A stretch of DNA of 38,692 bases from an uncultured Clostridium sp. (GTDB taxonomy: Bacteria > Bacillota > Clostridia > Lachnospirales > Lachnospiraceae), in assembly GCA_900543885.1 (NCBI GenBank), contig UQTA01000027.1, forward strand, positions 1 through 38,692, read 5' to 3'. Every line of letters begins with the position of its first letter. Position 1 is the stretch's first letter. A program made the translations under genes and the position numbers. This document shows positions 1-8,147 of this stretch, one piece after another. Under the pieces are notes generated by a model, which saw nothing but the letters and a program-made list of their open reading frames with translations, was not told the origin of the DNA and did not search any database.

Positions 1-1
1 G

Positions 2-214
2 GTAGGAAAAGGCCGGGAGTTGATGACCGAAGGAAAAGTAGCGGATGAGCCGGCTTATGTAGGCCGTACGTATATGGATGCACCCAATGTAGACGGATTT
101 ATTTTCGTAAATGGCGATGAAATGCTTATGTCCGGTGATTTTGTAAGAGTAAAAGTAACCGGTGCAAATGAATATGATCTGATCGGGGAGGTATATCATG
201 AATCTGCCGAATAA
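2..214 (+). CDS. rimO: RimO, ribosomal protein S12 methylthiotransferase (3' end only)
   Basis: The frame is open from the left edge and ends at 214, so only about the last 70 residues are present. They form a TRAM-type C-terminal RNA-binding domain: GRTYMDAPNVDG followed by GDFVRVKVTGANEYDLIGEV. This tail is typical of RimO, the radical-SAM enzyme that methylthiolates an aspartate of ribosomal protein S12. The catalytic Fe-S and radical-SAM parts lie outside the window. The last 17 bases overlap the start of pgsA, and rimO-pgsA-cinA is a familiar clostridial order. A MiaB-type methylthiotransferase also ends in TRAM, but the DAPNVDG signature and the pgsA neighbour favour RimO. Confidence 0.85.
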   Translation, partial: VGKGRELMTEGKVADEPAYVGRTYMDAPNVDGFIFVNGDEMLMSGDFVRVKVTGANEYDLIGEVYHESAE

Positions 215-740
215 ACTGACTGTTATGCGTGTGATCCTGATCCCGTTTTTTGTGGCAGTTCTTTTATATGACAATGGAAGCAGCCAGGCCATGCGTATTG
301 CTGCAAATGTGATCTTTATTGTTGCCAGTCTTACAGACCTTTTGGATGGAAAAATTGCCCGTAAGTATAACCTGGTCACTAATTTTGGAAAATTTATGGA
401 TCCTTTAGCTGACAAGCTGCTGGTCTGCTCTGCCTTGATCTGCCTGATCCAGTTAGGACAGCTGCCGGCGTGGGTGGTGATCATTATTATCAGCCGTGAA
501 TTTATTATCAGCGGATTCCGCCTGGTGGCAGCAGACAACGGAATTGTGATCGCAGCAAGCTACTGGGGCAAGTTTAAGACTACGTTCCAGATGATCGCAG
601 TGATCCTTATGATTTTTAATATTCCAGCTTTGGAGACAGTGACTATGATCATACTGGTGATCGCAGTAGTTCTTACTGTGATCTCACTGGTAGATTATGT
701 GGTTAAAAACATAGAGGTGCTTACAAAGGGAGGCATGTAA
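198..740 (+). CDS. pgsA: PgsA, CDP-diacylglycerol-glycerol-3-phosphate 3-phosphatidyltransferase
   Basis: This membrane enzyme makes phosphatidylglycerol phosphate from CDP-diacylglycerol and glycerol 3-phosphate, the first committed step to phosphatidylglycerol. The CDP-alcohol phosphatidyltransferase signature DGxxAR(x8)GxxxDxxxD is complete: D50, G51, A54, R55, G64, D68 and D72. The 180 residues are the usual length, with several hydrophobic helices. GGGGAGG at 184-190 precedes the ATG at 198. The start lies inside rimO, which implies translational coupling. cinA follows after two bases. Confidence 0.93.
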   Translation: MNLPNKLTVMRVILIPFFVAVLLYDNGSSQAMRIAANVIFIVASLTDLLDGKIARKYNLVTNFGKFMDPLADKLLVCSALICLIQLGQLPAWVVIIIISREFIISGFRLVAADNGIVIAASYWGKFKTTFQMIAVILMIFNIPALETVTMIILVIAVVLTVISLVDYVVKNIEVLTKGGM

Positions 741-742
741 AC

Positions 743-1987
743 ATGACAGCAGAACTGATCAGTGTGGGGACTGAGATTTTAATGGGAAACATTTTAAACA
801 GTAATGCCAGATATCTGGCAGAAAAATGTGCCTCATTAGGACTGGATATGTATTATCAGGTAACAGTAGGAGATAATTATGACAGAATGATGTCTGTTGT
901 GAAAACAGCACTTGACCGCTCCGATATTATTATCGTTACCGGCGGACTTGGACCTACAGAGGATGACCTGACAAAAGAGGTATGTGCAGAAGCAATGGGA
1001 ATGGAACTGGAAGAGGATCCACATACCAGAGCCTGCCTGGAAGCCTATTTTAAGAATAATATCTATAAAGAAATTCCCGAAAACAACTGGAAGATGGTAA
1101 CAGTTCCTCATGGATCGATTGTGCTGGATAATCCTAATGGTATGGCGCCGGGACTTATTATGGAAAAAAATGGGAAAACAGCCATTTTACTTCCTGGGCC
1201 GCCAAATGAACTGTACCCTTTATTTGAGGGACAGGTGTTCCCTTATCTGGAAAAAAGACAGAATTCCCAGCTGGTATCTCACATGGTGAAGATCTGCGGA
1301 TATGGAGAAAGCCAGGTAGAGGATAAGATCTTAGATATGATCGATAAACAGACCAATCCTACGATCGCTACTTATGCAAAGACTGCAGAAGTACAGGTAC
1401 GTCTGACGGCAAAAGCCGGGACAAAAGAAGAAGGGGAAGCATTGATCGCGCCGGTGATGGCAGAACTGTTTAACCGCTTTGGAGACTGCATCTTTACCAC
1501 AGAGGAAGATGTAACTTTGGAGATGGCAGTGGTGGATCTTTTGCAGAAGAAGCATCTGACCATGGCAACTGCTGAGTCCTGTACAGGCGGAATGATCGCT
1601 GCACGCCTTGTAAATGTTTCCGGTGTATCTGACGTATTTATGCAGGGAATGGTCACTTATTCCAATGAAGCCAAGGTACGTCTTTTAGGTGTAAAAGAGG
1701 AAACGCTTGCAGCGCATGGTGCAGTCAGCCGTGAAACTGCTCTGGAAATGGCTTTAGGCGGCGCAGAGCGCGCCCAGACAGATGTATGTGTGGCAGTTAC
1801 CGGTCTTGCAGGCCCTGGAGGCGGAAGCAAAGAAAAGCCGGTAGGCCTTGTATACATGGCCTGCGCTGGAAAGGGAAAGGCAGAAGTCCTGGAATATCAT
1901 TTTAAGGGAAACCGGGGAAAGATCCGGGAACAGTCCATGATGAAGGCACTGGATCTGGTACGCCGCTGCGTATTAAAAGCAGAATAA
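743..1987 (+). CDS. cinA: CinA-family protein, two-domain competence/damage-inducible protein A
   Basis: The 414 residues hold an N-terminal MoaB/MogA-like molybdopterin-binding fold with VTGGLGPTEDDLTKE at about residues 65-79. The C-terminal CinA/PncC domain starts near residue 255 and contains ATAESCTGGMIAARL and VTGLAGPGGG. Homologues hydrolyse ADP-ribose-type nucleotides (N-terminal domain) and deamidate NMN (C-terminal domain) in pyridine nucleotide salvage. Length and domain order are those of full-length CinA. It starts two bases after pgsA. In many Firmicutes recA follows cinA, but here an uncharacterised gene does, so any recA lies elsewhere. Confidence 0.92.
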   Translation: MTAELISVGTEILMGNILNSNARYLAEKCASLGLDMYYQVTVGDNYDRMMSVVKTALDRSDIIIVTGGLGPTEDDLTKEVCAEAMGMELEEDPHTRACLEAYFKNNIYKEIPENNWKMVTVPHGSIVLDNPNGMAPGLIMEKNGKTAILLPGPPNELYPLFEGQVFPYLEKRQNSQLVSHMVKICGYGESQVEDKILDMIDKQTNPTIATYAKTAEVQVRLTAKAGTKEEGEALIAPVMAELFNRFGDCIFTTEEDVTLEMAVVDLLQKKHLTMATAESCTGGMIAARLVNVSGVSDVFMQGMVTYSNEAKVRLLGVKEETLAAHGAVSRETALEMALGGAERAQTDVCVAVTGLAGPGGGSKEKPVGLVYMACAGKGKAEVLEYHFKGNRGKIREQSMMKALDLVRRCVLKAE

Positions 1988-2039
1988 TAAGTAACAAGTA
2001 TCATAAACATAAATTAGATATGGGGTTAAAAGCTGAAAA

Positions 2040-3368
2040 ATGGAAATAAGAAAGATCAAACGTCGTCTTACGGCTGCATATCACTATTCTTTCATCCGTA
2101 TGACATTGAATTTTTATACCTGTTATGAAATGATGGCAGAAAAGACCGGTGAACCAGAATCTGGGGTACTGGCTCTTTATGCAAGATATCTGGAAATCCT
2201 TAGTTCTTTTTTGGAAAAGCAGGATATGACATTAGAAGGACTGGAGTCCCTGCGCCAGGATGCCATAAAAGAAATGGAAAAGCTGACGGCCTATACGGAT
2301 ATTTTCCAGGCTTATGAATATGTGATGAACCGGGTAGAAGGCCGGTTTATGCCTCAGCTGGTGGGAAAGAAGCCTGAAGATATGGAGACTTTTATGGATG
2401 AGGTCATTCAGTATCTGGCAGGAACTTCAGATCCTGCTGATTTTCATGAATGTTTTCAGCTGATCATCAGCCAGCTGCCGGTGCGTTTTACGAAAAACAA
2501 GTTCTTTGCCCTTGTGGAAGAAGGAATGAGTGTTTATAAAGGAGCGCCAGAGGCGGGACTGGAGGATATGATCTATGTACTCCGTTCAGAGGCACTTTTA
2601 AACAGGCCTTTGGCTTCTGACGGAGACTGTGAAACAGGAGAAGGCCATTATCAAAAGCTTTATCATATGTTGGAAGAGTTTTTACAGACAGATTTTCGCA
2701 CGTTACAGGCAGCGGAATATTATCATCTTTCTTCTGAACTGGAGAAGGCTGGAGAAATGATCAGTATAGAATCCGGCGATATTTTAATGTTAATGGATCT
2801 GATCAATGATCTGTATGTGCTTCTTTTAGGGGAAGGACAGGTTATAATGGATCTGGAAGAAACACAGGTTATGACAAAGATATTGAAAGATGTATTAACT
2901 TTATTTAAAGAAGACAAATGGAGAGAGATACCGGAAGAAACAGCCGATCTGCTTCCAAAACTGGAAGGAAAACAGGAAAGCAGTTTTGATCAGTGGATGG
3001 CAAATGAGATTTCTATGGAAGAACTGGCAAAAGAAAACACTCCTGAGGCAGAGAAGTTATGGAAGATGGAACTGCTGCTGTCTGGAAGCTCCTTTGCATC
3101 TTTAGAGCGCAAGGCTTCAGAAAAAACAGTGGACGAAGCCAGGATCCGTAAAGAACTGGATCAGTTGTTTGCAGATATCAGGGATTCCTGGAAAGATCTT
3201 CCGAAAGTGCTTACAAGAGCAGCAATGGCGAAATGCCTGTCAAATCTGCCGATCACATTTAAATCATCGGACGAGGCAGAAAGTTATATCAGAAACAGTC
3301 TGGACAGCTGCAGTGACGAAGTAGAAAAAGAGGGCTGTATCCGTCTGATCCGTTCAATTATGGAGTAA
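2040..3368 (+). CDS. Uncharacterised 442-residue, probably all-helical protein
   Basis: I do not recognise a family. The protein is charged and looks mostly helical, without a signal peptide, a clear membrane segment, a Cys cluster or a nucleotide-binding motif, so it is probably cytoplasmic. The N-terminus is basic and aromatic (RKIKRRLTAAYHYSFIRM). The C-terminal third is acidic. An in-frame stop (2034-2036) just before the ATG fixes 2040 as the earliest start, and the ribosome binding site (GGGG at 2022-2025) is weak and distant. It lies 52 bases after cinA and 33 bases before a second unknown gene, so these probably belong to one transcription unit. Confidence 0.75.
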   Translation: MEIRKIKRRLTAAYHYSFIRMTLNFYTCYEMMAEKTGEPESGVLALYARYLEILSSFLEKQDMTLEGLESLRQDAIKEMEKLTAYTDIFQAYEYVMNRVEGRFMPQLVGKKPEDMETFMDEVIQYLAGTSDPADFHECFQLIISQLPVRFTKNKFFALVEEGMSVYKGAPEAGLEDMIYVLRSEALLNRPLASDGDCETGEGHYQKLYHMLEEFLQTDFRTLQAAEYYHLSSELEKAGEMISIESGDILMLMDLINDLYVLLLGEGQVIMDLEETQVMTKILKDVLTLFKEDKWREIPEETADLLPKLEGKQESSFDQWMANEISMEELAKENTPEAEKLWKMELLLSGSSFASLERKASEKTVDEARIRKELDQLFADIRDSWKDLPKVLTRAAMAKCLSNLPITFKSSDEAESYIRNSLDSCSDEVEKEGCIRLIRSIME

Positions 3369-3401
3369 AAGATAGACTGACGCTGACTGGAGGTTGATCG
3401 T

Positions 3402-3746
3402 ATGCGCTGGTGGGAGCATATGTATATGGGAGAAAATGCAGCCAGAAACAGAAGCTCTATTCTGGAAGGACTGCGAAAAGGAAGTCTTCTTCCTGACACT
3501 TATGTGATTACTTTGCCGGAAAGCGGCAATCATATACTTGATATACGTCCTGTCAGCCTTTTGACGGAAAAGGAGCGGGAAAGCAAAAGCTTCCTGATTC
3601 TGGGAATCGCCAGAGGCTACAATGAGGCGGCAGAAGTGGTCCGTTCCATGGTGGATGACATGTATCAGATGACGGGAACGTTTAACTGGCCGGCGTATAT
3701 GGAAAGCCTGGCAGATAACCCCAGGGGAAAGAGCAGGAAATGCTGA
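3402..3746 (+). CDS. Uncharacterised 114-residue protein
   Basis: This small protein belongs to no family I can name. GGAGG about 8 bases before the ATG is a strong ribosome binding site and supports a real gene. The sequence has a Trp/Met-rich start (MRWWEHMYMGENA), a central stretch that could form beta strands (DTYVITLPESGNHILDIRPV), and a helical C-terminal half ending in RGKSRKC. No signal peptide or membrane segment is visible. Its position between the 442-residue unknown and the DUF2953/gerW pair suggests it is co-transcribed with them. Confidence 0.7.
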   Translation: MRWWEHMYMGENAARNRSSILEGLRKGSLLPDTYVITLPESGNHILDIRPVSLLTEKERESKSFLILGIARGYNEAAEVVRSMVDDMYQMTGTFNWPAYMESLADNPRGKSRKC

Positions 3747-3801
3747 ATAAAGATTCTGGGATCAAAGATTCCTAAGGGATATAAGACGGGGGGGCGGACA
3801 G

Positions 3802-4872
3802 TTGCATATTGTATTATTGATATTAAAAATACTGGGTATCCTTTTGCTGGTTATTTTGGGGCTTTTGCTTCTGATACTGTGTACCGTCCTTTTTGTTCCT
3901 GTGCGGTATCGTATCCAGGGATTGTGGAAAGAAGAAAAATGGATCAGAGTGCAGGTTTCCTGGTTGCTCTCCCTGGTTTCGTTTCGTGGCGGCTATGATA
4001 TGAAAAAAGGACTGACTGGTTCTTTAAAGGTACTTTGGTTTAGACTCTGGGAGATGGAGGAGGAAACCCAAGAGCAGGAAACGGAACAGACAGAGACGGA
4101 AAAAGAGAAGAAGAAACCAGAACAGATAAGAGAAGAAGAGAGAACAGAAGATCAGAAAATAGAAGATCAGGAAAAAGGTGAACTGGTGCAGGCAATGGAA
4201 GTCAGCACAGACGAAGATGAGAAAAAAACTCCGGTCATAGAAGAAATAAAAACAAAATCCGAAGTCAATAATGAGAAAAAAACTCACGATGATCTTCAAG
4301 GTGATCAGTCGCTTAAAAGACCGGAGAAAAAGGAAAATAGCAAAAACTTTGAGAAAAAACCTCACAACACTGATCCTGAATCTTATCTTTCGCTTTCACA
4401 ACGCATAAAAGCAATATGGATCCGTATCCTGATGTTCTTTCAAAAACTTAAGTTTTCTTTTCTCCACTTTTGTGATAAGCTAAAAGATATAAAGACTTTT
4501 GTCCAGGAAAAGAAAGAATGGCTGGAAGATGAAAAAAACCAGGAATCATTCAGGCTTCTTTTTAAACAGTTTAAAAAACTGTTTTCCCATGTGTGGCCAT
4601 GCAGGGGAAAAGGTACGGTTACTTTTGGGCTGGAGGATCCCTATTATACAGGTCAGATTCTGGCAGGCGCCAGTCTTCTCTATCCTTTCTTTTATAAAAG
4701 GCTTACTTTGCAGCCGGTATTTGATGAAAAATGCCTGGAAGCGGAATTGGATTATCGGGGACGGGTACGGGTTTCCTATTTGTTATGGCTGTTCTGGGAA
4801 ATTTTCCATCACAAGCATACCTGGAAGATGATACGGGGATTTATGAACCGGGACAACAGTTCAGATGAATAA
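3802..4872 (+). CDS. DUF2953 domain membrane protein (YtfI-like)
   Basis: A hydrophobic anchor at about residues 3-30 is followed by VPVRYRIQG, then a very charged Lys/Glu/Gln-rich segment (about residues 80-190). The DUF2953 region comes last, with GTVTFGLEDPYYTGQILAGAS near residues 272-292. The start is TTG at 3802, with a G-rich Shine-Dalgarno run at 3788-3797 seven or so bases upstream. gerW follows, as ytfI precedes ytfJ in Bacillus subtilis, which supports a sporulation-linked role. The molecular function is unknown. The charged linker contains three degenerate copies of a TGAGAAAAAA-type DNA word (near 4218, 4272 and 4350), all encoding EKK repeats. Confidence 0.82.
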   Translation: MHIVLLILKILGILLLVILGLLLLILCTVLFVPVRYRIQGLWKEEKWIRVQVSWLLSLVSFRGGYDMKKGLTGSLKVLWFRLWEMEEETQEQETEQTETEKEKKKPEQIREEERTEDQKIEDQEKGELVQAMEVSTDEDEKKTPVIEEIKTKSEVNNEKKTHDDLQGDQSLKRPEKKENSKNFEKKPHNTDPESYLSLSQRIKAIWIRILMFFQKLKFSFLHFCDKLKDIKTFVQEKKEWLEDEKNQESFRLLFKQFKKLFSHVWPCRGKGTVTFGLEDPYYTGQILAGASLLYPFFYKRLTLQPVFDEKCLEAELDYRGRVRVSYLLWLFWEIFHHKHTWKMIRGFMNRDNSSDE

Positions 4873-4882
4873 GAGGTATATT

Positions 4883-5293
4883 ATGGCAGAGAATCATTTT
4901 ACATCTACGATCGAAACATTATTTAAAGGAATGGATCAGTTTGTTACTACAAAGACAGTAGTGGGCGAGCCGGTCCGGACAGGAGATACCATTATTATAC
5001 CGCTGATCGATGTGACTTGTGGTATGGCAGCGGGAGCTTTTACAGAAAACTCTAAGCAGAAGGATAAAGGCTGCGGTGGAATGAGCGCAAAAATGAGTCC
5101 AAGCGCTGTGCTCATTATCCAGAACGGAGTGACCAAACTGATCAATATAAAGAATCAGGATGCAGTGACAAAGGTGATTGATATGGCTCCGGATCTTATC
5201 AATCGTTTCTTAGGCGGAAAACCGCCGGTATCGGAAGAGACAGCAGCTATTGCAAAGGACACAGCTGCTTCTTATGAAGGGAAAAAAGCCTGA
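4883..5293 (+). CDS. gerW: GerW (YtfJ) family spore protein
   Basis: The protein matches the GerW/YtfJ family, needed for normal spore germination in Bacillus. It has the N-terminal TSTIETLFKGMDQFVTTKTVVGEP and a glycine-rich centre (GAFTENSKQKDKGCGG), followed by SPSAVLIIQNGVTKLINI. I chose ATG 4883 because AGAGG at 4872-4876 sits 6 bases before it. The upstream ATG at 4865 has no ribosome binding site and would overlap the preceding gene. The DUF2953-gerW pairing mirrors ytfI-ytfJ in Bacillus. Expected length is about 136 residues. Confidence 0.88.
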   Translation: MAENHFTSTIETLFKGMDQFVTTKTVVGEPVRTGDTIIIPLIDVTCGMAAGAFTENSKQKDKGCGGMSAKMSPSAVLIIQNGVTKLINIKNQDAVTKVIDMAPDLINRFLGGKPPVSEETAAIAKDTAASYEGKKA

Positions 5294-5431
5294 TAGGGGA
5301 AAACAAAAAGAAAAAGAGAATCAGACAGCTCTCTTACCGCATAACATAAAATATACAACCTAAAATCTTTTTGCGCTGATTTTGCGAGAAGATCCCGGGA
5401 GTGTATGTAAGCGGAAGGGAGCTGTTTTTCT

Positions 5432-5569
5432 ATGAAAAGAGTCTGGGGACTGATGCTTTTTTGCTTCGGGCTTGGAATGGCAGTGCTTTTCTTTGTTCCG
5501 GAGACCATATTTACTTTTTTCTTTGTGATCGGATGCCTGATCCTGGGATATAATTTGTTTTGTTGTTAA
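5432..5569 (+). CDS. 45-residue hydrophobic membrane mini-protein
   Basis: This is a short frame of 45 codons. It starts MKRVWGLMLFCFGLGMAVLF and ends with a second hydrophobic stretch and NLFCC. The two segments (about residues 5-21 and 25-42) could form a membrane hairpin. The charge pattern MKR before the first segment places both termini in the cytoplasm. GGAAGGGAG at 5412-5420 is the only Shine-Dalgarno candidate, slightly far at about 11 bases. A strong terminator lies 45 bases downstream. I do not know its function. Similar small two-segment proteins seem common in clostridia (recollection, not checked). Confidence 0.6.
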   Translation: MKRVWGLMLFCFGLGMAVLFFVPETIFTFFFVIGCLILGYNLFCC

Positions 5570-5613
5570 AGAGAGGATATTGGCAGAAGGGAGAACTGGT
5601 TAACTGATATACA

Positions 5614-5647
5614 AAAAACCCCGATAACCGAAGTTACCGGGGTTTTT
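5614..5647. terminator. Bidirectional Rho-independent terminator
   Basis: AAAAACCCCG at 5614-5623 pairs with CGGGGTTTTT, the stem continues TAAC/GTTA with one mismatch, and the loop is CGAA. A-run and T-run flank both sides, so it can end the rightward mini-protein transcript and the leftward rpmB transcript. Confidence 0.9.
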
Positions 5648-5662
5648 ATGTTCTGTCTGAAA

Positions 5663-5848
5663 TTAAGCTCTTTCTACAAGGCCAGAACGTAAGCAGGAAG
5701 TACATACGTACATTCTCTGGGTTCCGCCGTTTACTTTAACCTTAACAGATTTTACGTTTGCTTTCCACATCTTGTTGGACCTTCTATGGGAATGGCTCAC
5801 TTTGATACCGAAATGAGCTGCCTTTTCACAGATTGCACACTTAGCCAT
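5663..5848 (-). CDS. rpmB: 50S ribosomal protein L28
   Basis: The 61-residue protein begins MAKCAICEKAAHFG and contains SHSHRRSNKMWKANVKSV and VCTSCLRSGLV, which are diagnostic for L28. Two CxxC pairs (C4/C7 and C49/C52) make this the zinc-binding form. On its own strand AAGGAGG precedes the ATG. It has its own promoter at 5909-5937 and the terminator at 5614-5647. The divergent arrangement with an asp23-like gene and fakA matches rpmB-yloU-yloV of Bacillus subtilis. Confidence 0.97.
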   Translation of the reverse strand: MAKCAICEKAAHFGIKVSHSHRRSNKMWKANVKSVKVKVNGGTQRMYVCTSCLRSGLVERA

Positions 5849-5908
5849 ACTATTGCACCTCCTTAAACGTTACTTGGATTTTATAGTAGAAAAATCCACA
5901 ACAATGGT

Positions 5909-5937
5909 ATAATAACAGAAACCGAGAAAATTTGCAA
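5909..5937 (-). promoter_or_regulatory. Sigma-A promoter for rpmB
   Basis: Reading leftward, TTGCAA (5932-5937) and TATTAT (5909-5914) are separated by exactly 17 bases. That is 5 of 6 matches to the -10 consensus. It lies about 60 bases before the rpmB start codon. Confidence 0.75.
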
Positions 5938-5956
5938 GCGAAAAAATAAAAATTTA

Positions 5957-5985
5957 TTTCTTTTTTTAGTGAAATAGTGTATACT
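5957..5985 (+). promoter_or_regulatory. Possible sigma-A promoter for the asp23-like/fakA unit
   Basis: TATACT at 5980-5985 is a good -10 placed 29 bases before the gene start. The -35 at 17 bases upstream (TTTCTT) is weak. It is the best candidate between the divergent genes. Confidence 0.4.
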
Positions 5986-6014
5986 GTCACTAGAAAAAGA
6001 TAGGAGGTGCGTAT

Positions 6015-6371
6015 ATGAAGGGAAGAATCAGTAATAAAATGGGCGAGATCCAGATCAACCCAGATGTGATCGCTTTATATGCAGGAACCATTGCAGTGGA
6101 GTGCTTCGGTATTGTGGGGATGGCAGCCGTAAGCATGAAAGACGGACTTGTAAAGCTTTTAAAGCGTGAAAGTCTGACACACGGCATTAATGTAGAAATT
6201 AAAGAAAATAAAATATCTATTGATTTTCATGTGATCGTATCCTATGGGGTCAGCATATCAGCCGTATCTGACAACTTAATTGAAAGCGTGAAATACAGAG
6301 TAGAGGAATTCACTGGCATGGAGGTAGAAAAGATCAATATCTTCGTGGAAGGTGTCAGAGTGATTGATTAG
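6015..6371 (+). CDS. Asp23/Gls24 family protein (YloU-like)
   Basis: The 118 residues match the Asp23/DUF322 family: GEIQINPDVIALYAGTIAVE, a central KISIDFHVIVSYGVSI, and the C-terminal VEKINIFVEGVRV. Family members are envelope-associated or alkaline-shock proteins of unclear biochemistry. AGGAGG at 6003-6008 gives a clear start. It sits between rpmB and fakA as yloU does in Bacillus. fakA starts 13 bases after its stop and is surely co-transcribed. Confidence 0.9.
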   Translation: MKGRISNKMGEIQINPDVIALYAGTIAVECFGIVGMAAVSMKDGLVKLLKRESLTHGINVEIKENKISIDFHVIVSYGVSISAVSDNLIESVKYRVEEFTGMEVEKINIFVEGVRVID

Positions 6372-6384
6372 GAGGAAGTAACCC

Positions 6385-8109
6385 GTGGGTATAAGTACAA
6401 TTAATGCCGGGATGGTAAAAAATGCCTTTCTGGCAGGAGCAAAAGGTCTTTCAGATAAGAAAGAGTGGATCAATGAGTTAAATGTATTCCCTGTTCCGGA
6501 TGGAGATACAGGAACCAATATGACCCTTACCATTATGGCTGCGGCAAAGGAAGTAGCAGTACTGGAAGATCCTTCCATGGAGCAGCTGGCAAAGGCTATT
6601 TCTTCCGGTTCCTTAAGAGGTGCCAGAGGAAATTCCGGCGTTATCCTGTCCCAGCTTTTAAGAGGATTTACAAAAGAGATCAAGACAGTAGATGAGATCG
6701 ATACCACTACTTTGGCAAATGCCATGGTTCGGGGTACGGAAACTGCGTACAAAGCAGTTATGAAGCCAAAAGAAGGAACCATCCTTACTGTTGCGAAAGG
6801 AATGGCAGACAAGGCTCTGGAAATGGCAGTGGAGACCGATGATATTGAGACTTTTGCAAAGGCAGTGATCGAAGAAGGCGACAGAGTCTTAAATCTTACA
6901 CCGGAAATGCTTCCTGTATTAAAGCAGGCCGGCGTTGTAGATTCCGGCGGTCAGGGACTGATGCAGGTGATGAAGGGAGCTTTTGATGGTCTTACCGGAA
7001 AAGTAACCGACTTTACTTTAGATGGACCAGCAGCTGCAGCCAGTGCACCAGCACAGAAACCGGCACAGACTGGAAACGGAGCAGCAAGAACAGATATTGA
7101 TACTGCTGATATTAAATTCGGATATTGCACAGAGTTCATTATTAAGCTTGAAAAGCCATATACAGAGGAAGATGAGGCAGAACTTAAGAAATATTTAGGT
7201 TCTATTGGTGATTCTTTAGTAGTAGTTTCTGATGATGAGATCGTTAAGATCCATGTACACACCAATCATCCGGGACTGGCTTTTGAAAAGGGACTGACTT
7301 ATGGTTCTTTATCACGTATGAAGGTGGACAATATGCGTGAAGAACATGAAGAACGGGTGATCCAGGATTCAGAACGTCTTGCAAAAGAGCAGGCACAGGA
7401 TGATGCAGCAAAGCAGGAAGAAGCGAAGGAACAGGAACCGGCAGAACGTAAGGAATACGGCTTTATCGCGGTATCCTGCGGTGATGGCTTAAGTGAGATC
7501 TTTAAGGGAATCGGTGCTGATTATCTGATCGAAGGTGGTCAGACTATGAATCCAAGTACAGAAGATATGTTAAATGCCATTGCACATGTAAATGCAGATC
7601 ATATCTTTATTCTTCCTAATAATAAGAACATTATCATGGCTGCAAACCAGGCGAGAGATCTGACAGAAGACAAAGAGATTATTGTAGTTCCGTCAAAGAC
7701 TGTACCACAGGGAATTACCGCTCTGGTAAACTTTATGCCAGACCTTACTTCAGAAGAAAACCTGGAAAATATGACTGCTGAGATGAATCGTGTAAAGACT
7801 GCTCAGATCACTTATGCAGTGCGTACTACAAATATTGACGGCATGGATATCGAAAAAGGCGATATTATGGCTATTGGCGACAAAGGCATGCTGGCAGTAG
7901 AACATTCACCGGAAGAAGCAGCAAGGGCTGCTTTGAAGGCAATGTTGGATGAGGACAGCGAACTGGTTACAATTTACTACGGAAGCGATGTAAAAGAAGA
8001 AGACGCTGAAAAGCTGAAAGAAGATGCTGAAAAAGAATTTCCAGATAAGGAAATAGAACTTCAGTATGGCGGACAGCCGATCTATTATTACATGATCTCT
8101 GCTGAGTAA
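6385..8109 (+). CDS. fakA: FakA/YloV, fatty acid kinase catalytic subunit
   Basis: This is a DAK2/DhaL-type kinase that phosphorylates fatty acids bound to a FakB (DegV) carrier. The N-terminal DhaL domain holds the metal-binding PDGDTGTNM (residues 38-46), and GARGNSGVILSQLLRG follows. The C-terminal half is the FakA-specific region (FGYCTEFIIK, then DHIFILPNNKNIIMAA). An acidic Gln/Glu-rich linker lies near residues 330-352. The start is GTG 6385 with GGAGGAA at 6371-6377. Length (574) is close to known FakA proteins. No fakB is in the window. Confidence 0.9.
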   Translation: MGISTINAGMVKNAFLAGAKGLSDKKEWINELNVFPVPDGDTGTNMTLTIMAAAKEVAVLEDPSMEQLAKAISSGSLRGARGNSGVILSQLLRGFTKEIKTVDEIDTTTLANAMVRGTETAYKAVMKPKEGTILTVAKGMADKALEMAVETDDIETFAKAVIEEGDRVLNLTPEMLPVLKQAGVVDSGGQGLMQVMKGAFDGLTGKVTDFTLDGPAAAASAPAQKPAQTGNGAARTDIDTADIKFGYCTEFIIKLEKPYTEEDEAELKKYLGSIGDSLVVVSDDEIVKIHVHTNHPGLAFEKGLTYGSLSRMKVDNMREEHEERVIQDSERLAKEQAQDDAAKQEEAKEQEPAERKEYGFIAVSCGDGLSEIFKGIGADYLIEGGQTMNPSTEDMLNAIAHVNADHIFILPNNKNIIMAANQARDLTEDKEIIVVPSKTVPQGITALVNFMPDLTSEENLENMTAEMNRVKTAQITYAVRTTNIDGMDIEKGDIMAIGDKGMLAVEHSPEEAARAALKAMLDEDSELVTIYYGSDVKEEDAEKLKEDAEKEFPDKEIELQYGGQPIYYYMISAE

Positions 8110-8147
8110 TGTAACTATCAGCCTGAACGCAAAAAGGAGAAAGAACT

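Noticed and set aside
6276..6812. Leftward frame opposite the asp23-like gene and fakA
   Set aside because: It is a shadow of two conserved coding regions and lacks a start signal.
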